From Acetobacteraceae bacterium (GTDB lineage Bacteria; Pseudomonadota; Alphaproteobacteria; Acetobacterales; Acetobacteraceae): a DNA stretch of 40,993 nucleotides. The stretch lies in the NCBI GenBank assembly GCA_027487675.1, contig JAIYDD010000119.1, positions 1-40,993 of the forward strand, given 5' to 3'. The notes below the pieces were generated by a model. It was not told where the DNA came from. It did no database searches and saw only the letters and a list, made by a program, of their open reading frames with translations. Shown piece after piece: positions 1-11,000 of this stretch (positions are counted from its first letter, which is position 1; every line of letters starts with the position of its first letter). Position numbers and translations under genes: made by a program.

Positions 1-1
1 C

Positions 2-295
2 GCGGCGACGGGCGCCTTCGCCGCGCCGCGCCCCGCCGCCCCGCGCGGCGCCGCGCCGGCCGAGGCGGCCGGGCTGGTGCAGGTGGCGCTGCGCCTCGAA
101 CTGCGGACCGACCACGCGACGCTGTCGCGCATCCTGGCGGCGCTGGAGGCGCACCGGCCCTTCCTGCTGGTGCGCGAGGCGCTGGTCGCGGCGCCGCGCG
201 ACGGCGCGGCCGCGGCCGGACCCGGCGGGCCGCCGCTCGCCGTCCGGATCGACGTGATGGCCCCGGCGCGCATCGGGGGCGAGCGGAATGCGTGA
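2..295 (+). CDS. gspM: Type II secretion system protein M, subtype b (3' part only)
   Basis: The reading frame is open from the left edge of the window to a TGA at 293-295, so the start and N-terminal half (including the expected membrane anchor) lie outside. The visible roughly 97 residues contain an alternating strand/helix region with LRLELRTDHATLSRILAALE followed by a strand ending RIDVMAP. This resembles the C-terminal ferredoxin-like domain of the T2SS protein M subtype b family. GspM is an inner-membrane platform component that works with GspL to couple the cytoplasmic ATPase to pseudopilus assembly. The stop overlaps the ATG of the next gene by 8 bp, and gspC/N-like, gspD and gspK genes follow, which supports the assignment. 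Identification is by context and general fold pattern rather than a strongly diagnostic motif. Confidence 0.7.
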   Translation, partial: AATGAFAAPRPAAPRGAAPAEAAGLVQVALRLELRTDHATLSRILAALEAHRPFLLVREALVAAPRDGAAAAGPGGPPLAVRIDVMAPARIGGERNA

Positions 296-854
296 CCCGC
301 TGGCCGCCCGCGCCCGGCGGGAGATCCTGATGCTCGGGCTGCTCGCCGCGACGCTGGCGGGGCTGGCGGCCTTCCAGCTCGCCGCCGGGCTCGAGGAGGA
401 GGCGCCGGGCGGCGTCGCCATGCCGGTGCGCCCGCCCGCGGCCGCGCCCTCGCCCGCGCCGCGCCCGGCCACGGCCAGCCTGGACGAGATCCTGGAACGG
501 CCGGTCTTCGCCCCATCCCGCCGGCGGGTGCTGCCGATCGCCGAGGCGCAGGCCGCCCCGCCGCCCCCGCCGCCGCCGGCCGAGGACCCGCCGCTGTCGC
601 AAGGCTTCGTGCTGCTCGGCATCGTGCAGTCGGGGGAGGAGGTGGCGGCACTGCTGCGCGAGACGCACAGCCGCGCGCTGCACCGGCTGCGCCGTGGCGA
701 GGCGCTGCAGGGCTGGACGCTGGCCGGTGCCGCCGGGCGGCGCGCCCTGCTGTTCGAGCGCGAGGGCGAGCGGCAGATCCTCGAAATGCCGGCCGGCACG
801 CCCGCCGGGCCGGCAGCCTCCTCCGATCCGGGCCAGTCCGAAAGCGACGAATGA
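288..854 (+). CDS. T2SS GspC/GspN-like inner-membrane protein with homology-region domain
   Basis: 188 residues. A short basic N-terminus is followed by one hydrophobic segment (about residues 13-34), a Pro/Ala-rich linker and the signature LDEILERPVFAPSRR (about 64-79). A compact beta-rich domain (about 105-168) contains FVLLGIVQSG, an RRGEALQGW turn and a final ALLFEREGERQIL strand. This is the layout of the periplasmic homology region of GspC, which contacts the secretin's N0 domain and links the inner-membrane platform to the outer-membrane pore. Annotators variously call such short alphaproteobacterial proteins GspC or GspN. There is no PDZ domain, unlike enterobacterial GspC. The ATG at 288 overlaps gspM, and the TGA overlaps the gspD start in an ATGA, so translation is probably coupled. 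Confidence 0.72.
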   Translation: MRDPLAARARREILMLGLLAATLAGLAAFQLAAGLEEEAPGGVAMPVRPPAAAPSPAPRPATASLDEILERPVFAPSRRRVLPIAEAQAAPPPPPPPAEDPPLSQGFVLLGIVQSGEEVAALLRETHSRALHRLRRGEALQGWTLAGAAGRRALLFEREGERQILEMPAGTPAGPAASSDPGQSESDE

Positions 855-3244
855 TCCCCACCCCGCGCCGCCGCGCCGCCCGCAGCCTTGCGCTTCCCCT
901 CACGCTGCTGGCGCTGCTCGGCGCCTGCGGCCGGCCCGCCTCAGACGCGCCGCTGCCCGACGCCGCGCAGCTGGCGCAGGGCGCGCTGGCCGAGCGGGCG
1001 GCGCGCGCCGCAACACCCGCCCCGGCACCCGCCGCCCCGATCGCCGCCGCGCCGGCCGCGCCGCGGCTGCGCAGCGCCGTCTTCCCCGCCGCCGGCCCGG
1101 TGGTGGGCCAGCAGCCCGTGGCCGCCGCGGCGCGCGCCGGTGGCGTGCGCGCCCGCGGCGGGGAGGTGGAGCTGAGCTTCGACAACGTCGACATCCGCGA
1201 CATCGCCCGCGCGGTGCTCGGCGACCTCCTCGGCCTGCCGTTTGCGGTCGATTCCAGCGCGACCGGGGAGATCACGCTGGAGACCGCCGGGCCGATCCCG
1301 CGCGAGCAGGTGCTGCCCGCCCTCGAATCGGCGCTGCGCCTGACCGGCTTCGGCCTGTCGGACCAGGGCGGCGTCTTCACCATCCAGCCGCTGCCGAACG
1401 CCGTGCGCGGCGGGCTGCTGGGGCGCGGCCAGCGCGGCTTCGGCACCGAGGTGCTGGTGCCGCGCTTCGTCGGCGTGGCGCAGCTGCGCCGGCTGCTCGA
1501 ACCCGTCCTCCGGGAAGGCGCCATCGCCAATTCCGACCCGTCGCGCAACATCCTGCTGGTGACCGGCACGGAGCCGGAGCGCCGCGCGGTGCGCGAGATG
1601 GTGGCGCAGTTCGACGTGGACTGGATGCGCGGGATGTCCTTCGCGCTCTACGCGGCGCGCCACGTGCAGGCGCGGCGGCTGGCCGCCGACCTCAACCAGC
1701 TGATCGGCGGTGAGGGCGCGGCGCTGGCCGGGCTGGTGCGCATCGTGCCGCTGGAACGGCTGAACGCCGTGCTGACCATCTCGCCGCAGCTGCGCTACAT
1801 CCAGCAGGTGCAGGTCTGGGCCGAGCGGCTGGACGCCGAGGGCCAGGGCGACGAGCGGCAGGTCTTCGTCTACCGCGTGCAGAACGGCCGCGCCGCCGAC
1901 CTGGCGCGCGTGCTGACGCGGGCCTTCGGCGGCGGCGGCGGCGGAGCGCAGGACGCGGCGCAGCGTGGCGGGCAGGCCGGGGCGGGGCCGGGCGGGCTGT
2001 TCGGCGGCGCCGGCGGGCGCGGCGGGGTGCCGGGGCTCGGCGGGCTCGGCGGCGCCGCGCGGCCACTGTCGCAGGGCGCATTCGCGCAGGAAGCGGTGCC
2101 GCTGCAGGCAGCGGGCGGGCTGCCGCCGGAGGCGGCGCCCTTCGAGCCGGCGCCGGGCGGCATCCCGCCGGCGCTGGCCGGCCCGCTGCCTGGTGCCGCC
2201 GCCGCCGGCCCGGCGGCCGGCATCGCCATCACCAACGACGAGGGCAACAACGCGCTGGTCATCGTCGCCACGCCCCGCCAGTACGAATTGCTGCAGGCGG
2301 CGCTGCGCCAGCTCGACGTGCTGCCCCTGCAGGTGGTGATCGAGGCGGCGGTGGCCGAGGTCTCGCTCTCCAACGACCTTCGCTTCGGCCTGCAATGGGC
2401 GCTGAACTCCGGTCAGAGCACCGCGGTCTTCAACCGCCGCACGCTCGATCCGGCCACGCAGGGCAGCGGCACCGGCGGCTCGGCAGCGCTCAACGCGTTG
2501 CGCGGCGCGCTGCTGCCGCAGGTGCTGAACGCCGCCGTGCCGGTGCCGAGCTATCCGAACTTCTCCTACGTCTATTCCGCGCCCTCCATCACGGTCGTGC
2601 TGGAGGCGCTGGACGCGGTGACCAGCGTCAACGTGCTCTCGGCACCGCAGCTTCTCGTGCTGAACAACCAGACCGCCTCGCTGCAGGTGGGCGACCAGGT
2701 GCCGGTGCAGACGCAGTCGGCGCAGTCCGTCGTCTCCCCCGGCGCCCCGCTGGTCAGCGCGATCGAGTACCGCGACACCGGCGTGATCCTGCGCGTCACG
2801 CCGCGGGTGAACGAGAGCGGGCTCGTACTGCTCGACGTCGCGCAGGAGGTGAGCGCGGTGGTGGATTCGCAGAACAGCACGGTCAGCGCGCAGCTCTCGC
2901 CCACCATCCAGCAGCGCCGCATCGCCAGCAGCATCGCCGTGCAGGATGGGCAGACGATCGCGCTCGGCGGCCTGATCCGCGACGGGCGGAGCCGCAACCG
3001 CGGCGGCGTGCCCGGCCTCGCGGACGTGCCGGTCCTCGGCTACCTGTTCGGCCGCGCCTCGGACCAGATGGAGCGCACGGAGCTGCTGGTGCTGCTGACG
3101 CCGCGCGTGGTGCGAAGCCAGGGCGATGCGCTGGCGGCGACGGAAGAGCTGCGCGCGCGGATGCGCAACCTGACCCCGATCAGCGAGCCCTTCCCGCGCG
3201 CCCCCGGCTCCGGCCGGCTGCGCGACGGCGCGCCGCGGTTCTGA
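851..3244 (+). CDS. gspD: T2SS outer-membrane secretin GspD (lipoprotein)
   Basis: 797 residues, the pore of the type II system in the outer membrane. The N-terminus has a basic stretch, a hydrophobic core and a lipobox-like LLGAC near residue 25, so it is probably a lipoprotein able to self-target. An N0 domain (about 106-180; SFDNVDIRDIARAVLGDLLG) is followed by N1-N3 repeats (NILLVTGTEPERRAVREMV; VPLERLNAVLTI). The C-terminal secretin domain (about 490-775) carries VVIEAAVAEVSL, VGDQVPVQTQS, YRDTGVILRVTPRV and TIALGGLIRD, all standard secretin landmarks. Between about 359 and 456 there is a roughly 100-residue Gly/Ala/Pro-rich insertion, apparently within the last N-repeat, with a GGGGGG run. 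No separate pilotin gene is visible, which fits a lipidated secretin. Confidence 0.95.
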   Translation: MIPTPRRRAARSLALPLTLLALLGACGRPASDAPLPDAAQLAQGALAERAARAATPAPAPAAPIAAAPAAPRLRSAVFPAAGPVVGQQPVAAAARAGGVRARGGEVELSFDNVDIRDIARAVLGDLLGLPFAVDSSATGEITLETAGPIPREQVLPALESALRLTGFGLSDQGGVFTIQPLPNAVRGGLLGRGQRGFGTEVLVPRFVGVAQLRRLLEPVLREGAIANSDPSRNILLVTGTEPERRAVREMVAQFDVDWMRGMSFALYAARHVQARRLAADLNQLIGGEGAALAGLVRIVPLERLNAVLTISPQLRYIQQVQVWAERLDAEGQGDERQVFVYRVQNGRAADLARVLTRAFGGGGGGAQDAAQRGGQAGAGPGGLFGGAGGRGGVPGLGGLGGAARPLSQGAFAQEAVPLQAAGGLPPEAAPFEPAPGGIPPALAGPLPGAAAAGPAAGIAITNDEGNNALVIVATPRQYELLQAALRQLDVLPLQVVIEAAVAEVSLSNDLRFGLQWALNSGQSTAVFNRRTLDPATQGSGTGGSAALNALRGALLPQVLNAAVPVPSYPNFSYVYSAPSITVVLEALDAVTSVNVLSAPQLLVLNNQTASLQVGDQVPVQTQSAQSVVSPGAPLVSAIEYRDTGVILRVTPRVNESGLVLLDVAQEVSAVVDSQNSTVSAQLSPTIQQRRIASSIAVQDGQTIALGGLIRDGRSRNRGGVPGLADVPVLGYLFGRASDQMERTELLVLLTPRVVRSQGDALAATEELRARMRNLTPISEPFPRAPGSGRLRDGAPRF

Positions 3245-3252
3245 GCGCCCCG

Positions 3253-4101
3253 GTGCGCCGGCCGCCGCGTGCCGCCGCCGGCCAGCGCGGCGTCGCGCTG
3301 GTCGCGGTGGTGTGGGTTGTCGCGCTGCTGGCGGTCATGGGCCTCGACGTGCTGGCCATCGCCCGGCAGGAGGACCGGATGGCGCAGGACCTTGCCGTCC
3401 GGGCACGGATGGCGGCCGCGGCGGATGCCGGCCTCGCGCTCGGCATCCACGACCTGCTGGCCGCGTCCGGGCGTCCCGGCCGCCCGCCGGGCCATCCCGA
3501 GGCGCCGGCGCGGGAACTGGTCTTCGACGGCACGCGCCTTCTGATCCGCGTCGAGGACGAGGCCGGCAAGATCGACCTGAACGAGGTGCAGCCCGCCCTG
3601 CTCGGCGCCCTGTTCCGCGCGCTCGAGGTGCCGGGCCCGGCGGCGGAGCTGCTCGCCGCCGCCATCCTCGACTGGCGGGACGAGGACGACCAGCCGCGCC
3701 CGGGCGGCGCCGAGGCGAACGAGTACCGCGCCGCCGGGCTCGGGGTGCCGCCGCGGGACGGCGGCTTCCGCTCGGTGGCGGAGCTGGCGCATGTGATGGG
3801 CATGACCCCGGCGCTGCTGGCCCGCGCAGAGCCGCTGCTGACCGTGCATGGCCGCCGGGCGGAGCCGGACCGCGAGGTGGCGCCGCCCGCCGTGCAGCGC
3901 GTCATGGCAGGTGCGCCGCGGCCACCAGCCGGGGCCGGCCGGGCCGCGACCCCGGCCGAGTTGCGCGACCCGCCGGTGATCGGCCGCGCCTACCGGATCA
4001 CGGTGCTGGCCGAGCGGCCGGGCGCGCGGCGGCGGCTGAGCGCGGTGGTGCGGATCACCGGGGACCCGGCCGATCCCTACTGGATACAGGAATATCGGTA
4101 G
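3253..4101 (+). CDS. gspK: T2SS minor pseudopilin GspK
   Basis: About 282 residues from the GTG at 3253; no ATG lies upstream of the conserved N-terminus in this frame. The start is type IV pilin-like: a basic leader, then QRGVALVAVVWVVALLAVMG, where the prepilin peptidase would cut after the Gly. The body carries RVEDEAGKIDLNEV and AILDWRDEDDQPRPGG followed by NEYR, hallmarks of the GspK family (large alpha domain and metal-binding loop at the pseudopilus tip). GspK caps the pseudopilus together with GspI and GspJ and is thought to mark its end at the secretin. It lies 8 bp after gspD. The frame is also open upstream through gspD, but that part is a shadow of the secretin. Confidence 0.9.
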   Translation: MRRPPRAAAGQRGVALVAVVWVVALLAVMGLDVLAIARQEDRMAQDLAVRARMAAAADAGLALGIHDLLAASGRPGRPPGHPEAPARELVFDGTRLLIRVEDEAGKIDLNEVQPALLGALFRALEVPGPAAELLAAAILDWRDEDDQPRPGGAEANEYRAAGLGVPPRDGGFRSVAELAHVMGMTPALLARAEPLLTVHGRRAEPDREVAPPAVQRVMAGAPRPPAGAGRAATPAELRDPPVIGRAYRITVLAERPGARRRLSAVVRITGDPADPYWIQEYR

Positions 4102-4182
4102 CGGGTTCGCAAGGCACGCCCCGGCCGTTGGTCCGGCGTTCGATGCGTCGCCCGGGGCGAATGCGCCGTCCCGGATCTGGCG

Positions 4183-4932
4183 CTACGGGGCCACCGGCGG
4201 TCCGTAGAGCCAGACCAGCCAGATCCCGGCGGCCAGCCAGGTGCCGAAGGCGATCCGCTGCCCGGCCTCGAGCGGCGCACCGCCCGCCAGCCGCACCGCC
4301 AGCGCCTCCGCCAGGCCGAGAAGCGCCGCCGCCAGCACTGCCCCCGGCAACCCCGCCGGGCCGAGCCAGGCGCCGCCGGCGGCCAGCAGCTTGGCATCGC
4401 CAAGACCGAGCCCCTCCCGCCCGCGCAGCCGGCGGTAGAGCAGCGCCAGCCCCGCGAAGCAGGCCCAGCCCGCCGCCGCCGCCAGCGCATGCGCCACCAG
4501 GCCCGCCGGGTCGAGCAGCGCCGTCGCGCCGAGGCCGAGGCCGATCATCGGCAGCGTCAGCGCGTCTGGCAGCAGGAAATGCCGGCGATCGATCAGCGCC
4601 AGGGCCAGCAGCCCCCAGCCGAGCAGGCATGAGGCCAGCAGCGCGGCGCCCGAAGCCTCCGTCCAGGCCCAGAGCGCGACGCCGAGCGCGGCCAGTTCCA
4701 TCGCCGGATAGAAGCGCGGGATCGGCGCCGCGCAGTGCCGGCAGCGCGCGCCGAGCAGCGCGCGGCCGACCAGCGGCAGCATGTCGCGCGCCGACAGGGC
4801 ATGGCCGCAGGCCGGGCAGGCCGAACGGGCGAAGCCGACCGGCCGGCCCTCCGGCAGGCGCAGCACCAGCGTGCCGAGGAAGCTCCCGATGAAAGGCGCC
4901 GCTGCCAGGGTGCCGAGACTGATCGGGTCCAT
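4183..4932 (-). CDS. gspO: Prepilin peptidase / N-methyltransferase (PilD/GspO family)
   Basis: 249 residues with seven to eight hydrophobic segments: a polytopic inner-membrane aspartyl protease that removes the leader of pseudopilins and methylates the new N-terminus. The N-terminal cytoplasmic loop has the zinc tetracysteine pattern CPACGHAL...CRHC (about 39-69). The catalytic aspartates are visible in LALIDRRHFLLPD (about 110-122) and in the GLGLGDAKL motif (GxGD, about 173-181). It is encoded convergently with gspK (81 bp between stops) and divergently from tpsA. It most likely processes GspK and the other pseudopilins encoded upstream of the window. ATG at 4930-4932. Confidence 0.93.
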   Translation of the reverse strand: MDPISLGTLAAAPFIGSFLGTLVLRLPEGRPVGFARSACPACGHALSARDMLPLVGRALLGARCRHCAAPIPRFYPAMELAALGVALWAWTEASGAALLASCLLGWGLLALALIDRRHFLLPDALTLPMIGLGLGATALLDPAGLVAHALAAAAGWACFAGLALLYRRLRGREGLGLGDAKLLAAGGAWLGPAGLPGAVLAAALLGLAEALAVRLAGGAPLEAGQRIAFGTWLAAGIWLVWLYGPPVAP

Positions 4933-4961
4933 GCAGGGCGCCGCTCCGGTGGGACGGGTGA

Positions 4962-4975
4962 TGACGGGACGGTGA
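4962..4975. promoter_or_regulatory. Imperfect dyad upstream of tpsA, possible operator
   Basis: TGACGGGACGGTGA lies about 90 bp before the tpsA start, in the 131-bp divergent gap between gspO and tpsA. It resembles, with one inserted base and a degraded right arm, the perfect dyad TGACGGACGTCA upstream of tpsB (25,320-25,331). No convincing -35/-10 pair was found in this gap. The likeness is suggestive only and could be coincidence in such GC-rich DNA. Confidence 0.2.
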
Positions 4976-5063
4976 AATTCGCCGCTGACGCCCCGGCGGG
5001 AGGGATCGGCGAGGCTGGTCGTGGAACAAGGGCTGCCTTCCGAACCTCCAACCTGCAGTGCAC

Positions 5064-8000
5064 ATGTCCGCCCCGTCCAGCCTGCCCAACCCCGCCATCG
5101 GCCGCCGCCTGCTGCTGCTCGCCTCCGTGAGCCTCCTCGCGCTGTCGGCGGCCAGCCCCGCCGTGGCGCAGTCCGGGCCCTTCGCCCGGCGCGGCGCGGC
5201 GGCGGACCCGGCGGCCGCCGCGGCGCGCAACCTTCAGGTGCAGGCGCAGGAAGCCGCAGCCGCCCAGCAGCACGCGCAGGCCGCGCTGCAGGTCTTTGCG
5301 CGCGCCGCGCAGACCCAGGCGGCGATGGCCGGCCTGCAGGCGGCGGCGCGCGCCGCGGCGCAATCGGCCGCCGTCACCGTGCCGAACGGGCTCGAGGCGG
5401 GCGGTCTGGTGCCGCAGACCGGCGCCTCCACCTGGCGCGGGGCGGAGGCGCCGGTGCAGGGCGCCGGCAGCGCCGCCGACCGGATCCGCGTGACGGTGCG
5501 CCAGACCGAATCCCGCGCCATCCTGACATGGCAGAGCTTCAACGTCGGGCGAGAGACCGATCTGCGCTTCGACCAGTCCGCCGGCGGGACGCGGGCGCGC
5601 GAATGGGCGGTGCTGAACCGCGTGGAGGACCCGACCGCGCAGCCCAGCCGCATCCTCGGCTCGATCACCGCCGAGGGTCAGGTCCTGGTGATCAACCGCA
5701 ACGGGGTGGTGTTCGGCGGCGCCTCCCAGGTCAATGTCTCGACGCTGATCGCCTCGGCGCTCGATCTCGGCGGCTGGGGGGATGCGGTGCAACTCCGCGA
5801 CCAGCGCTTCCTCGACGGGTTGCTGACGGCGCCGAACCAGGCCGGCAATCTGGCGCCGACGCTGTCGCACGACATGCCGGCACGGCTGCGCGACGGCAAT
5901 TCCCCGCGCCGGATCGCAGTGGAGGTGGAGGCCGGCGCGCGCATCACCCTGCGCGAGGAGGGATCGGCGATCCTGGCCGCGCCGGTGGTGGTCAACGCGG
6001 GCAGCATCACGGCGCCGCGCGGACAGGTGATGCTGGCCGCGGGCGCCGGACTGCGGCTCGACACGCCGCCTGTATCCCGCTTCGGTGCGCGCATCGGGCT
6101 GGTGGCGGAACCGCTGCGCCGCGGCGAGGGGACCGACACGAGCCGCCTCGACGCCTATCCCTTCGAAGCGCGCAACGAAGGCCTGCTCTCCGCGCCGAGC
6201 GGCAACGTCACGCTTGCCGGCTATCTCGCCACCAACGCGCCGGGCGCGGTGCTCTCGGCCACCACGGCGAGCAACCGGCCCGGCTCCATCACCATCCAGG
6301 CGCGCGATTTCGGCGGCGCCGCATCGGCCAACACCAGCGGCAGCCCCACCACCGTCCAGGGGTTCCGCTTCGGCGTGGCGACCCTCGGCCAGGGCAGCCT
6401 GGTCACCGTGACGGCCGAGACCGGCGCGGACCAGGTGGTCTTCAACACCGCCACCACGCCCTTCGAGCAGTCTCGCCTGTACCTGATCGGGGCCGCGGTG
6501 CGGATGGAAGCCGATGCGGTGGTGCGGGCACCGGCGGGCGGCATCCGGATCGCCGGCGACCTGCCGCAGCGGCTGTTCGGCAACGCCACCAGCGGCGGGC
6601 GGCTGCAGACGCTGCTGATGGAAGCCGGCTCGGTGATCGATGTCGGCGGCCTGAAGGACCTGACGGCGCCGGTGTCGCGCAACATGATCGAGGTGCAGCC
6701 GCTGCGCAACGAACTGCGCGACGCGCCGCTGCAGCGCGAGGGCTGGCTCTATTCGTTCGGCCAGCGCGGCGAGCGGGTGACCGTCGATACCCGGCTCGGC
6801 AGCGCCATCCTGGACTGGCAGCCCGTCGCCAATGGCATTCCGGTCAGCGTGGCGGAGCGCCAGGGAACCGGCGGCTCCATCGAGATCGCGGCGGAGCGCG
6901 TGTTCGCCCTGCAGGGCTCGCGGCTCGACGTGTCGGGCGGGCTGATGACCTGGCAGGGCGGCGAGCGCGCGGCGCAGACCCGCCTGCTCGGCGCGGATGG
7001 CCGGGTCTACCGGATCAGCGACGCCTCGGCCGATGTCGAGTATGTGGGCCGCGCCGGCGACCATGCCGCGACGCAGCCGCGCTGGGGCGTGCGCCAGAGC
7101 TTCGCCGCGCCCGTCCAGGCGCAGCGGCGGGAGACCGAAGCCGGCTATGTCGAGGGCTTGGACGCCGGCTCGGTCAGCATCAGCGGCCGCTTCTACGGCG
7201 ACGGCGTGGTCCAGGGCGGCGCCTTCACCGGGACGCGCCAGGCCAGCGCCGGGCGCGCGAACGACGCCAACCCGATCACCACCACGGACCTGCCCTCCGG
7301 CGGCGCGCTGTCGTTCCTCGGCTTCCGGCCGGTCGACTCGACCGATCTGCCGGTGACCCGCACCAGCGGCATCGGCGGCCTCGTCAACCCGACCTTCGTC
7401 ACCGCGGTCGAGACGCCGCTGCCCGCCGATCTCGGCACGCGGCTGGACGGCCCGGCTTCGATCAATGCCGCCGACCGGCGCCTGCGCCTGATCGGCGACC
7501 CGCTGCCGGTCGAGCGCTTCGACACGCAGCTTTCGACGCGCGACGTGATCAACCGCGGCTGGTCCGCCGTGACGATCGAGGCGGATGGCCGCGCCACGCT
7601 GGCCGAAGGCGTCGCCATCTCGCTGCCCGCCGGCGCCCGGTTCGGCCTGAACAGCTGGAGCGCGAGCATCGCCGGCAGCATTGCCGCGCCTGCGGGCGCC
7701 ATCGCCATCGCCGCCAATGCCGGAGACCGGGTGACTGCCGCGGCGGAGACGCTGGCGGCGCCCGCCCTGAACCGGATGCCGGAAGGCGCGCCGGCCGGGC
7801 CGATGGACGGCGCGATCGAGATCGCCGCGGGCGCGGTGCTGTCGGTGGCGGGGCTCTGGGTGAACGACTTCCTGGCCGCGAGCGAGGGTGGGGCGCCGTC
7901 GGGGCCGGCCTTCCTGTCGGGCGGCAGCATCACCCTGCAGACGCGCTTCGCGCCGTTGCGCCCGCAGCGCGGGCAGACGCCGAGCGAGATCCCGCCGCTG

Positions 8001-11000
8001 CCTGCCGGCGCGGTGGTGGACAGCCTGGCCGTGGCGGTCACGGGGCGGGAGATCCGGCTCGGCGAGGGGGCGCTGCTCGACGTCTCGGGCGGCGGGCGGA
8101 TCGCGTCGAACGGCCGGACGCTGACCGGCGCGCGGGGCGGCACGCTGACGCTGGCCACCCATGCCGGCCGTGCCGCGAGCCCGACCGGCGCGCCGCTGGT
8201 CGCCGGCGCCATCGCGGAGGGCCTGGTCGGCTACTACATCGCCGGCGCCCATGCGGGCGTCGCCGATGCCGGGGCGGTGCTGCGCGGCTTCGGCACGGGG
8301 CGGGAGGGCGGCGGCGCGGCGAACGGGCTGGGCGGCGTCTTCGCGCTGGCCGCGCCGTCCCTGGTCGTCGGCCGCGCGCCGACGGAGGCGGAGGCGGCGC
8401 AGGGGACGCGCCGGGTCGACCTCGACGCGCTGGCGGCCGCCGGCTTCAGCGACCTGCGCCTGTCCGCCCCGATCGCCGGGCGCGTGCCTTTCCAGGGCCT
8501 GCCGGCCGGGCGCATCGTCATCGCCGACGGCGCCGAGATCGCGCCGCTGGCGGCGAGCCGCATCCTGTCCGCTGACAGCCGCGCCGCGCCGACCGGCGCG
8601 GCGGCCGAGGCGTGGAGCCGCACCGGCGTGGCGGCGCGCGAGGACCGCGCGCCGATGCGGCTGAGCTTCCACGCCGGCTCCACCCTGTCGGCCGGCGACG
8701 CGGCGACGCGGATCGCCGCCGATCCCGGCGCTGCGCGCCCCGACAGCGCCGCGCTGGTCAGCCTGGCCGCCGCGCAACCGATGCTGCTGCGCGGCACGCT
8801 GGAAGCGCCGGCCGGCGCGATCGAGGTCACCGGCACCGGGCCGTCCGGCATCTACGGCGTGATCAGCGGCGATTCGATCCTGCGCGAGGTGCGCGGCGGC
8901 GAGTTCTCGCTCGGCCACGCGCTCTGGCTGGCGCCGACCGCGCGGCTGCTGGCGCCCGGCGTGGCGGACAGCGTGACGACCTCGGCCGGGCTGGTCGCCG
9001 GCGGGGTCCGCGCCGGCGGCAGCGTGACGCTCCAGGAGAGCCGCGGCTACCTGGTGATCGAGCAGGGCGCGCTGATCGACGTCTCCGGCGTGGCGGGCCG
9101 GACCACGCTGCTGACCGGCGCGCTGCCGCCCGACGCCGGCGGCAGCCTGGCCCTGTCGGGCGATGCCGGGTCGATCACGCTGTCCGGCGCGCGCGGCGCC
9201 TTCCTGGACGGCACGCTGCGCGGCGAGGCTGGCGGGCCGACGGCGCGCGGCGGCACGCTGGTGCTGCGCTCGCCCGTCCCGGTCTTCATCGAGACGGCCA
9301 CGCTCGCCTTCCCGACGCCCACCATCAGCGTGCCCTTCAACCTGACCGGCTTCACCGGGATCGTGGTGCGCCAGGCCGGGTCGTTCCTGCCCGCGGGGCT
9401 CGGCTTCGGCGACCGCATCGATGCGAGCCTGGTGCGCAGCGGCGCCATCGCCTGGTCGGGCGGGGCGCTGACCGGCCAGGCCTTCCTGGCCGCCTCGGGC
9501 CTGGACGGCAGCGGCATCGACAGGCTCTACCTGGCCGGCGTCAACCACCCGGTCCGCTTCGAGGGCGCCGTGACGCTCTCCCTGCCACGGGCGTTGCAGA
9601 TCGAGGCGGCGCAGATCGAGGCGGGGCCGCTCGGCGGCGCGGCCCCGGACATCCGCCTCTCGGCCGGCTACATCCTGCTGAACGGCGCGATCGTGGAGCC
9701 GCTGCGGGCCACCGCGCCGGCCAGCGGCACGCTGGAACTGGCCGCGGGCTGGATCGACGTGCTCGGCGGCGTCGCGCTGCGCGGCGCCGCTTCGGTGACG
9801 CTCGGTTCCGCCAACGACATCCGCCTGGTCGGCACGGTGCCGGACGTGACGGACCGCGGGTTCGGCCGCGTGCGCGGGGCGCTCGACAGCCAGGGCGACC
9901 TGACGCTGCGCGCCGCGCAGGTCTACACCGCGACGGGGACGGCGTTCCAGGTGAACGCCATCGGCGCGCCGGGCGAAGCGGCCCGGACGATCCGGATCGA
10001 GGGGCCGGGCGGCGCGCCGCCCGCGGCGCCGCTGTCGGCCGGCTCCATCCTGACGGTGACGGCCGCCCGCATCGAGCAGGCCGGCGTGCTGCGCGCGCCG
10101 CAGGGCCTGCTGCGCCTGCGGCCGGCGGAACGGCTCGACCTGCTGCCGGGCAGCCTGACCTCGGTCTCGGCCGAGGGCCGCGCGGTCCCCTATGGCGAAC
10201 TCGTCTCCGACCAGGGTGCGCTCGGCGTGGCGCTCACTCCGGCCAGCTTCGGCCCGCTGGCCGTGGGCAGCGGCGGGATCGCGGCCCCGCCGCCGCGCGC
10301 CATCGAGATCGACACGCGGGAGGTCCAGGCCGCCGCCGGCGCGGTGCTCGACGTCTCCGGTGGCGGCGAGCTGCTCGGCGTCCGCTTCGTCAGCGGCCCC
10401 GGCGGCTCGCGCGACGTGCTCGCACGTGCCACGGTGACGGTCGGCCCGGGCGGCGACCCGGTGCTGTCGAACTACCAGTTCGCCGACCGCCGCGACGTCT
10501 TCGCCATCCTGCCCGGCGTGCAGCCGGGGGCGGCGCCGGTCTCGCCCTACATCGTGGACAGCGGCACCTCGCTCGGCCGCGGCGACGTGACGGCCGACCT
10601 GCCGGTCGGGAACCGCAACGTCTATGGCCAGCAGGTCAGCGGCCTGCTGCCGACCATCGGCGACCAGATCCGCGTCCCGGGCGGCATCCCCGGCCTGCCG
10701 GCGGGCAGCTACACGCTGCTGCCCGGCCGCTACGCGATCCTGCCCGGTGCGTACCGCGTGGTGCTCTCGCCCGGCCAGGCCGGGCCGGCGGTGGCGCGCG
10801 CCGAGGTGGCGCCGGTGGCGCGCCCCGATGGCAGCTGGCAGGTCGGCGTCAGCCGCGCGGTCGCCGGCAGCGCGCTGGTCGAGGATCGCTGGCGGGTGGC
10901 GGAGATCGCGCCCGCCTCGACCTGGCGGCGCTATTCCGACCTGACCGTCACGGCCGCCACCGCGTTCTTCGCCGCCCGCGCCGCCGCGCTGGACGAGGCG

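Noticed and set aside
4102-4182. Possible terminator between convergent gspK and gspO
   Set aside because: Only short or interrupted GC stems (for example TCGC...GCGA around CCGGG) could be drawn, too weak to list.
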